In this document: piece by piece, positions 44,834 to 51,499 of the stretch
Numbering within the stretch: the first letter of the stretch is position 1
Layout: each line of letters opens with the position of its first letter
NCBI RefSeq assembly: GCF_003202405.1
Contig: NZ_QJHL01000001.1
Span: forward strand, 620,001 to 684,000
From: Flavobacterium hydrophilum
GTDB taxonomy: Bacteria > Bacteroidota > Bacteroidia > Flavobacteriales > Flavobacteriaceae
Length of the DNA stretch: 64,000 bases
Direction of reading: 5' to 3'
The notes under the pieces: model-generated
Told to the model about the DNA's origin: nothing
Database searches by the model: none
The model's input: the letters and a program-made list of their open reading frames with translations, nothing else
Translations under genes and position numbers: made by a program

Positions 44834-46291
44834 TTAAATAGCTTTATCTCTCCAGGCCGGAACTTGTTTTAGATTTTTATTCAGATCCAGTTCTCTCTGT
44901 GGAATCGGGAAATGAACATGTTTAGGCTGTGCGTTGGTTTTACCTGCCGCTTTTAGTCTGGCAACAAAATAATCCGGGCCTCTTCTCGAGAGATCAAACC
45001 AGCGTTGGTATTCATAAACCAGTTCTTTTCTTCTTTCTTCAAAAACAGCTTCTCTGAAATCGTCTTTGTTGATTGAAGGAGAAGTTACCGACAGCAAATC
45101 AACTCCGGCTCTTTGTCTAACGCGGTCAATTCCTGCAAATGCTTCTGTAGTTGGACCGTTTAGTTCATTTAAAGCCTCAGAATTAATTAATAATATTTCT
45201 GCAAATCGAATAATTGGTGTGTTTTTCGAAGACTGTCCCGGTGATGCCGGAGTTGTTGGATCAAAATATTTATTGAAATGAGGTGCTACTTTATACGTTT
45301 TGCCATCCGTTGGGCTCACAAATTCAATCGCAAACGTGATGTATTTACGTTTATCATTTTCGGCGAAAGCCTGAAACAAACCACCGGCAGTATGCAGAGC
45401 ATCGGCCTGATCTCCCGCAATCCCGGGTACAGAAGTTGGAGCGGCAGTAGAAGCCAACATATTTCCGTTCCAGTTGGTAAGTCCTTTAAACTGTGCTGAG
45501 AAAATATGTTCTTTGCCATTTTTGGTGGCTACATTAAATACATCAGCAAAATTTTCGAACAGATCATAAACTTTGCTATCAATCACTTCTTTGCTTTTAT
45601 CGGCCGCTTTTTGCCATTTTTTCTGGGTCAGATATACTTTAGACAATAAACTTTTGGCAGCACCTGAAGTGATTCTTCCTTTAATTGGCTGTACAACCGG
45701 TAAAGCTTCAGCATCAATCAAATCGGCTTCAATCTGTGCATAGACATCCGCTTCCGGAGTATTGGGAGGATTTATTGCTTCCGGAGTAAGTGAAGTAGTT
45801 TCGTGTAAAACCAACGGCACATCTCCAAACCATCTCACAATATTGAAGTACAAGACTGCTCTCAAAAATTTAGCTTCATTAATCAGGTCGATATCTTTTT
45901 GAGAATTCAGATTCGGATTTTTAGCGATGTTGTCAATGGCGACATTTGCCCTGTTGATTCCGTCATAACTCTGACGCCAAATCTCTAACATACGGTCGTT
46001 TGAAGCATCATGTGTCAAGTTTGATAAAGCTCTAACATGCGCATTTCTGGCTCTTGGACCTGCTTCATAATCATCAGTTGCCATTTCGGTAGAGATTTGA
46101 ATCAGTCGATTGTAAAGCGTATGAGTGGTGCTGTTAATTGCGTTATAAATTGATAGTACGGCCGCATCAGCATCTTCTGTTGTATTGTAAAAATTACCTG
46201 AGCCGATAAAAGCTTTTGGATTTTCATCCAAAGGATTACAAGCACTTATGATAAAAAGAAGTGATAAACTATATAGGATTGTCTTTTTCAT
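44834..46291 (-). CDS. SusD/RagB-family outer-membrane lipoprotein (unit C)
   Basis: This 485-residue protein has a lipoprotein signal (SLLFIISACNP, Cys18). N-terminal SusD helices carry AVLSIYNAINS, NRANVAIDNI and EAKFLRAVLYFNIVRWFGDVPLVL. The C-terminal RagB part has IIRFAEILLINSEALNELNGP, DRVRQRAGVDLL and FEERRKELVYEYQRWFDLSR. It is the surface ligand-binding partner of the SusC ending 11 bp upstream. Together with the sulfotransferase and sulfatase genes it suggests capture of an aryl or other organic sulfate ester. Confidence 0.94.
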   Translation of the reverse strand: MKKTILYSLSLLFIISACNPLDENPKAFIGSGNFYNTTEDADAAVLSIYNAINSTTHTLYNRLIQISTEMATDDYEAGPRARNAHVRALSNLTHDASNDRMLEIWRQSYDGINRANVAIDNIAKNPNLNSQKDIDLINEAKFLRAVLYFNIVRWFGDVPLVLHETTSLTPEAINPPNTPEADVYAQIEADLIDAEALPVVQPIKGRITSGAAKSLLSKVYLTQKKWQKAADKSKEVIDSKVYDLFENFADVFNVATKNGKEHIFSAQFKGLTNWNGNMLASTAAPTSVPGIAGDQADALHTAGGLFQAFAENDKRKYITFAIEFVSPTDGKTYKVAPHFNKYFDPTTPASPGQSSKNTPIIRFAEILLINSEALNELNGPTTEAFAGIDRVRQRAGVDLLSVTSPSINKDDFREAVFEERRKELVYEYQRWFDLSRRGPDYFVARLKAAGKTNAQPKHVHFPIPQRELDLNKNLKQVPAWRDKAI

Positions 46292-46302
46292 GATTGTCTT
46301 TT

Positions 46303-49300
46303 TTAAAATGTTACGGTTAAACCTCCCGAAATTGTTTTGGATGCAGGATAAATTCCGGTATCTGTTCCTGGTGAAATGGTAGTTCCGTTGGTTACCTCAG
46401 GATCAAATCCTGTGTATTTGGTAAATGTGAAAAGGTTCTCGCCAACGACTCTGAATTTAACAGAAGTCAAAAGCAGTTTTTCTGCCGCCTTTTTAGGCAA
46501 ATTATAACTGAATGTGATGTTTTTGATTCTCACAAAAGAGCCGTCTTCAACAAATCGGTTAGAAAAAACGGGAGCCGGATCCAGTTTTGCACGAGGCGTA
46601 GTTGTACTTGGATTTGTTGGCGTCCAGGCATCCAAAGCACTTGTAGAAGCATTTTGCTGACCATTATATAATTCTAAAGCCTGCGCATTTCCGTTCAGAA
46701 TTTTATTTCCAACAGATCCGTTGATAAGTGTCGATAATTCAAAACCTCTGTAGGTAAAATTGTTCGTGAAACCAAATATAAAATCAGGCTGTGCATCTCC
46801 AATACTGGTTCTGTCTGCAGCGGTTGTAAAGGCGCCGTCGCCATTTATATCTTTGTACAAACGATCACCTGCTTTAGGAGTTGCATTTCCTGTAAAAACT
46901 CCTTTTGTGCCAACATCCGCTGTCTGCAATATCCCATCGGTTACAGCTCCGTAAAAAGTTCCTAATGATTCTCCTTTTCTCAGGATATAATTTCCGAAAG
47001 TGTAGAATTCAGCATCATTTCCTAAAGCTATAATTTTATTGCTGTTGAATGAAATATTAAAATTCGAGGTCCATGAAAACGCTGTATTTCCAAGAGCTGT
47101 ATTGATTCCTAACTCAATACCCTGATTTTGTACGGTACCAAAGTTTTGCAGAGAAGATGTAAATCCGGTGGTGTACGGAATCTGAACAGCCAATAGTAAA
47201 TCTTTCGTTGTTTTGCGGTAAACATCAACAGTCAGGTTTAATTTATCATCAAAAAAACCAACGTCAACACCTGCATCAAATTGATTGGTCAGTTCCCATC
47301 CTAAATCGTCATTTGAGATTCTCGTTGGTGTAAAACCGGTAAAGATTTGATCTCCGAATAGGTATTTAACACTGCTCAATGTTGAAAGTGACTGGTATTC
47401 CCCAATTTCCTGATTTCCGGTTGCTCCGTAACTGCTTCTGATTTTTAAGCTGTTAATAACATCTTTTATGGGAGAAAAGAAATCTTCGTTGCTAATTTGC
47501 CATGCTGCTGCAAAAGAAGGGAAGTAACCCCATTTATTGTTTTTTCCAAATCTAGAGGAACCATCGGCTCTTAAACTTGCAGTCAGGAAATATTTTGAAT
47601 TGTAATTGTAATTTACCCTTGATAAATACGAGTTCAAAGCCCAGGTACTTTCTCCGGAAGTAGGCATTAACGCTACATTTCCACTTTGCAGACTGTAATA
47701 ATAGGTTACATCATTTACAAACTGCTGTGATCCTGCCGTCACAAATTCCCTTACCGAATTTTGCTGTGTATAACCTGCCAGAACATTCAGACTGTGTTTT
47801 TCTGCGAAAACTTTAGAGTAGGTAATAGTGTTTTCGTTTAGCCAGGTTTTAGAATCTGCTGTACCGATTTTTCCTTCTCCATTGGTAATCAAACCTTCAT
47901 AAATAGAGGAAGGAAGGTAACTTTTCTCTTTATTGAAAATAAGGTCGGTTCCAAAAGATACTTTGAAAACCAAATTCTTCAAAATGTCATATTCTCCGTA
48001 AATAGTTCCCAGGATACGATCTGTAATTGCCTCATTCTTGCGTTCGTTTAAGGTTGCAATTGGGTTTGCAAATATGTTTTCAAACGGATTACGCAAAGTG
48101 TAGCTTCCATCCGGCTCATAAATAGTGGCGGTAGGAGGCATGCTTAGTAAAGAAGTGATCAAACCTGCCGGAGCAACTTTTGATTTTGTTTCTGCAATAG
48201 TAAGATTCAAACCAAATCTTGCTTTACTGCTTATTTTGGAAGTCAAATTGACTCTTCCGCTCAGCCTTTCAAAACCGGTATTTTTTATAATTCCTTCCTG
48301 ATTGTAATAATTTCCGGAAACGGCATATTTGGTTTGGTTGTTTCCGCCCGAAACACTTAACTGATGATTCTGTACAAGCCCTTTTTGAAACGCTTCTTCC
48401 TGCCAGTCAACGCCTTTTCCTAATGCGGCAATTTGTGCATCGGTTAAATATTGATTAGGTCCTAAAGCTGGATTGGTATCGTATAAAGCAGCATTTCTAA
48501 GTCGGGCGAAACCCTTTGCATCCAGAACATCCACTTTATTGCGAACTTCCTGCTGGCCAAGTGTAAAATCATAATTGACTGTCATGGCACTTGCAGATCC
48601 TTTTTTAGTAGTAATAATTACAACTCCATTGGCACCTCTTGATCCGTAAATTGCTGTAGAAGAAGCATCTTTTAAAACCGTAATCGACTCAATATCTGCA
48701 GGGTTTATGGAAGATAACGGGTTGGTTGGCGTACCGCTCAAAACTCCGGCTGTAAAATCTGAATTGTAAAGCGGAAAACCGTCCACTACATAAAGAGGCT
48801 CATTTCCTCCCTGAATTGAACTTCCTCCACGAATTCGGATACTTAAACCTGCACCCGGCTGACCGGAAGTCTGTGTAACATTTACACCCGCTACAGATCC
48901 CTGAAGTGAACTTTCGAGTGTTCTTTGCGTTGCTTTTAATGCTGTAGAAGAAACGGTTTCGGCAGCACCTGTATAATCTTTTTTGGTCGTACTTCCGTAA
49001 CCGATGATTACAAGTTCATCCAGTTCCTTGCGGTCTTCTTTTAAGGATATCTGAACAAAATCAGTATTTGCAGTGTGTTCTGCAGTCACATAACCAATAT
49101 AACTTACAATCAGTATGTATGGAAATTTTTGACCGGTCTGGAAATAAAACTTTCCGTCTAAATCCGTTACTGCTGAGTGAGTGGTTCCTTTAATCTGAAT
49201 GTTAACTCCCGGAATTGGCTGATTGGTAACCTGATCAATGACAGTTCCATTTAGTGTAGAGTTGATAGTAGCTTGGGTATTTTGGGCATTAATTCCGGCT

Positions 49301-49350
49301 GAAATCAATAAAATGCTAATCCATAAAAGGATGTTTATATTATTTTTCAT
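46303..49350 (-). CDS. SusC/RagA-family TonB-dependent receptor (unit C)
   Basis: This 1015-residue receptor has a signal peptide (1-22) and a carboxypeptidase-regulatory-like domain (about 30-110). The plug has DELVIIGYGSTTKKDYTG, SIRIRGGSSIQGGNEPLYVVDG and DASSTAIYGSRGANGVVIITTKKG, and the barrel ends ISGGLTVTF. The first domain is closely related to that of the unit B SusC, including the shared DLDGKFYFQTGQKFPY, whereas the plug/barrel is closer to the SusC at 61328-64000 (shared GGNEPLYV/GNEPLYV and GSRGANGV). This suggests that the leader plus N-terminus moved as a module. Expression is probably controlled by the Cys leader at 49640-49817. Confidence 0.95.
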   Translation of the reverse strand: MKNNINILLWISILLISAGINAQNTQATINSTLNGTVIDQVTNQPIPGVNIQIKGTTHSAVTDLDGKFYFQTGQKFPYILIVSYIGYVTAEHTANTDFVQISLKEDRKELDELVIIGYGSTTKKDYTGAAETVSSTALKATQRTLESSLQGSVAGVNVTQTSGQPGAGLSIRIRGGSSIQGGNEPLYVVDGFPLYNSDFTAGVLSGTPTNPLSSINPADIESITVLKDASSTAIYGSRGANGVVIITTKKGSASAMTVNYDFTLGQQEVRNKVDVLDAKGFARLRNAALYDTNPALGPNQYLTDAQIAALGKGVDWQEEAFQKGLVQNHQLSVSGGNNQTKYAVSGNYYNQEGIIKNTGFERLSGRVNLTSKISSKARFGLNLTIAETKSKVAPAGLITSLLSMPPTATIYEPDGSYTLRNPFENIFANPIATLNERKNEAITDRILGTIYGEYDILKNLVFKVSFGTDLIFNKEKSYLPSSIYEGLITNGEGKIGTADSKTWLNENTITYSKVFAEKHSLNVLAGYTQQNSVREFVTAGSQQFVNDVTYYYSLQSGNVALMPTSGESTWALNSYLSRVNYNYNSKYFLTASLRADGSSRFGKNNKWGYFPSFAAAWQISNEDFFSPIKDVINSLKIRSSYGATGNQEIGEYQSLSTLSSVKYLFGDQIFTGFTPTRISNDDLGWELTNQFDAGVDVGFFDDKLNLTVDVYRKTTKDLLLAVQIPYTTGFTSSLQNFGTVQNQGIELGINTALGNTAFSWTSNFNISFNSNKIIALGNDAEFYTFGNYILRKGESLGTFYGAVTDGILQTADVGTKGVFTGNATPKAGDRLYKDINGDGAFTTAADRTSIGDAQPDFIFGFTNNFTYRGFELSTLINGSVGNKILNGNAQALELYNGQQNASTSALDAWTPTNPSTTTPRAKLDPAPVFSNRFVEDGSFVRIKNITFSYNLPKKAAEKLLLTSVKFRVVGENLFTFTKYTGFDPEVTNGTTISPGTDTGIYPASKTISGGLTVTF

Positions 49351-49422
49351 TCTTAATATTTGTTTTGGTAATTATAAAAGGAGCCCTGAAAGTTTGCTTT
49401 TAAACTCTCTATAATCCTTTGA

Positions 49423-49471
49423 TTTAGCGATAAATTTTCTTTAAACTTTATTATTTCTGTTGCCGCAGAAA
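49423..49471 (-). promoter_or_regulatory. Conserved SusC 5'-UTR element, copy C
   Basis: This has the same hairpin TTTCTG-cggcaa-CAGAAA (49454-49471) and block AAAATTTATCGCTAAA (49423-49438) as upstream of the unit B SusC, 73-121 nt from the start codon. Exact conservation in otherwise drifting AT-rich sequence suggests selection or recent duplication. Confidence 0.6.
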
Positions 49472-49639
49472 TATTTTGTTTTTAGCAGATGCTGTACATT
49501 TTTTTCATGTTTTTTAATTTTAAATTTGTTTTTGAATTTAATATGTGAACATAAGTCATTATGCTTTTTGTTTCGAAAAATGCAGCAAACAGTGTGGTAT
49601 AAGCAGTAAGAAACCTATGACATTTTTTTGGTTTATATT

Positions 49640-49817
49640 CGATTACAAAATACTAATCGGTCTAAACTGATAAACGTGAAGATTTAGCAACAGCTACACA
49701 TATAACCAGAAGTGTTATAGGTATATTTTTTAGGAAGAATGTAATTCGTTGTGCTAACTGTTGTTTTCAAAATATAGTTTTTTATAATTAAATATGATTT
49801 TTAAACCCTACTAATCC
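49640..49817 (-). promoter_or_regulatory. Cysteine-leader RNA, copy C (sulfotransferase/sulfatase operon)
   Basis: Predicted start is near 49817. Elements: CTATAGGATTAGTAG (49808-49822), AACAACAG (49758-49765), hairpin TATAAC-N7-GTTATA (49701-49719), the Cys ORF (49684-49701) and a perfect stem CGATTA-N8-TAATCG (49640-49659) 25 nt after the ORF stop. CAACAG pairs with CTGTTG in the ORF, with one mismatch further out. The remaining sequence to 49351 holds only the element at 49423-49471. Confidence 0.7.
49684..49701 (-). CDS. Leader peptide Met-Cys-Ser-Cys-Cys, copy C
   Basis: ATG-TGT-AGC-TGT-TGC-TAA begins about 116 nt into the predicted transcript. Three Cys codons stay at the same positions as in copies A and B, while the middle codon changes from TTC to AGC and the last from TGT to TGC. 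Conservation of Cys through codon change is the main evidence that the peptide, not only the RNA, matters. Confidence 0.65.
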   Translation of the reverse strand: MCSCC

Positions 49818-49823
49818 TATAGA

Positions 49824-49853
49824 CAAAGTTAAATTTAATATAATAATATCCAA
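49824..49853 (-). promoter_or_regulatory. Promoter of the SusC/sulfotransferase/sulfatase operon (unit C)
   Basis: TTG at 49853-49851, a 19-bp spacer and TAACTTTG at 49831-49824 on the minus strand. The transcript would have an untranslated leader of about 470 nt before SusC apart from the five-codon ORF. Confidence 0.82.
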
Positions 49854-49966
49854 AAGTTTTTTTAATTTTTTTTGAAATAGGGAACGCGAAGATTTTAAAT
49901 AGATAAAATAGAATGGTTAATTGTTTGTTTTTTAGTATTGTATGAGTTATTTTGTAGTTCTGTAAA

Positions 49967-50021
49967 TAAAAAAGAAGAGTGAAAAATACTTAATAACAGG
50001 TATTTTTTCACTCTTCTTTTA
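49967..50021 (-). terminator. Terminator of the YeiH-ended operon (unit D)
   Basis: A long, nearly perfect stem AAAAGAAGAGTGAAAAATAC (49970-49989) / GTATTTTTTCACTCTTCTTTT (50000-50020) with a 10-base loop. It lies 76 bp beyond the YeiH stop and upstream of the unit C promoter. Confidence 0.9.
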
Positions 50022-50096
50022 GTTTTAAACATCTGATAAATTACTAAAAAACAATCTTTTTTATCAGAAGTATTCGTAGTTTTAAATTTTTGAATC

Positions 50097-51368
50097 TCAA
50101 TTCAATCCTTTTCCAAATAATAAAAAAGCAATAATCAGTGTGATAATTACATTAAAAAACTGAGCAATTAAAAAAGCATACAAAGGTTTTTTACTATTGT
50201 TACTGAATAAATCCTTAAAATTGGTTTCTAATCCAATGCTCGTAAAAGCAAGGGCAAACCAAATTCCCTGTAGATTTTTCAAACTGTCTTTTACAGTATC
50301 TCTTGTTTCTGAAGTCAATAAAAAAGAGAATATTAGTGAAGCAAAAATAAAACCAAGGACAAACTTTGGAAAACGTTCCCAGATAACTCCAAGAGTCGGT
50401 TTTGAGGCAACAGCTTCAGAAGATTTATTGTGTGTGTAGGTCCAATAAACAGAAATTGCAAAAGCAGCTAATCCTAACAATACATTTTGTGAAAATTTGA
50501 CAATGGTACTAATTTTCAATGCTGTTTCTCCAACCAAAGAACCCGATGCCACAACAGCTCCGGATGTATCGATACTTCCACCCAGCCAGGCTCCCGTAAC
50601 TTCTTCAGGAAAATTGAAAAATTTGGCGATAATCGGCATAAAAATCATCATTGGAATCGCCGTAACCAATACCATAGAAATAACATACGACAGTTTTTTT
50701 GAATCTCCTTTGATGGCACCAGAAGTTGCAATTGCTGCCGAAACACCGCAAATAGAAACCGCACTCGAAATCATCATCGTCAATTCGTCATCGACTTTTA
50801 ATTTTTTACACAACCAAAAAGCAAAATACCAAACCGATAAAACGACAACCAAAGCCTGAATTAATCCTAAAGAACCGGCTTTCAGAATGTCTGAAAAAAT
50901 GACACTTGTTCCCAACAAAACCAAACCAATTTTGACGAAAACTTCTGTAGAAAGTGCAGAACGAAACCATTCAGGAAGTTTGAAGAAATTACCAATTACA
51001 AGGCCAATAACCAAACTAAAAATTACAGCTTCTAAATTGATTCCTTTTATAAATGCATTTCCGGCTATTATCAGAGCCAAAACAGTCAACAGATATACAA
51101 TTGGAAAACCCAATAAAAAGTTTTTTACTGATTTACCAACTAAAAAAGTGGCAATACTTCCAATAAATGTGAGGTAAATAAACTGAATTAACAGAACTTG
51201 TAAATTTCCGATGGCAAATACATCCGCCAGTAAATCAGTTCCATTGGACCATTTGAATACGGGAACTTCTGGAAGAAATACAAAAAGCGAAATTCCGATG
51301 ATTAAGAATCCTAACAGTACGACTGTCCAGTCTTCGTGAAGGTTAAATTGTTTTGTTTCTTGTGACAT
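50097..51368 (-). CDS. YeiH-family membrane protein (putative sulfate exporter family)
   Basis: This 423-residue inner-membrane protein has about 10-12 hydrophobic helices and the family landmarks GLVIGNFFKLPEWFRSAL, VLLGTSVIFSDILKAG, SSAVSICGVSAAIATSGAI and TGAWLGGSIDTSGAVVASG. The family (PF03601 type) is annotated as putative sulfate exporters; direct transport data are sparse. As the last gene of a unit with two arylsulfatases it could export or balance the sulfate or sulfite released. It is separated from the upstream sulfatase gene by 131 bp containing an 11-bp-stem hairpin, so it may be expressed at a lower level. Confidence 0.9.
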   Translation of the reverse strand: MSQETKQFNLHEDWTVVLLGFLIIGISLFVFLPEVPVFKWSNGTDLLADVFAIGNLQVLLIQFIYLTFIGSIATFLVGKSVKNFLLGFPIVYLLTVLALIIAGNAFIKGINLEAVIFSLVIGLVIGNFFKLPEWFRSALSTEVFVKIGLVLLGTSVIFSDILKAGSLGLIQALVVVLSVWYFAFWLCKKLKVDDELTMMISSAVSICGVSAAIATSGAIKGDSKKLSYVISMVLVTAIPMMIFMPIIAKFFNFPEEVTGAWLGGSIDTSGAVVASGSLVGETALKISTIVKFSQNVLLGLAAFAISVYWTYTHNKSSEAVASKPTLGVIWERFPKFVLGFIFASLIFSFLLTSETRDTVKDSLKNLQGIWFALAFTSIGLETNFKDLFSNNSKKPLYAFLIAQFFNVIITLIIAFLLFGKGLN

Positions 51369-51456
51369 TTTTGTTTAATTTATTGCTGTTCAAAGTAATG
51401 ATTGAATATAATAACTTGATTTAATATAACGATCACTTCTTTTGTTTTTTTAAATA

Positions 51457-51491
51457 CAAAGCGATCAATCCGTGCTGAACTGATCGCTTTG
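51457..51491 (-). terminator. Strong hairpin between the arylsulfatase and YeiH genes
   Basis: CAAAGCGATCA and TGATCGCTTTG form a perfect 11-bp stem with a 13-base loop, directly after the arylsulfatase stop. No clear U-run follows on the minus strand, so it may be a partial terminator or an mRNA-stabilising structure. Confidence 0.5.
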
Positions 51492-51499
51492 TGTTAAAC

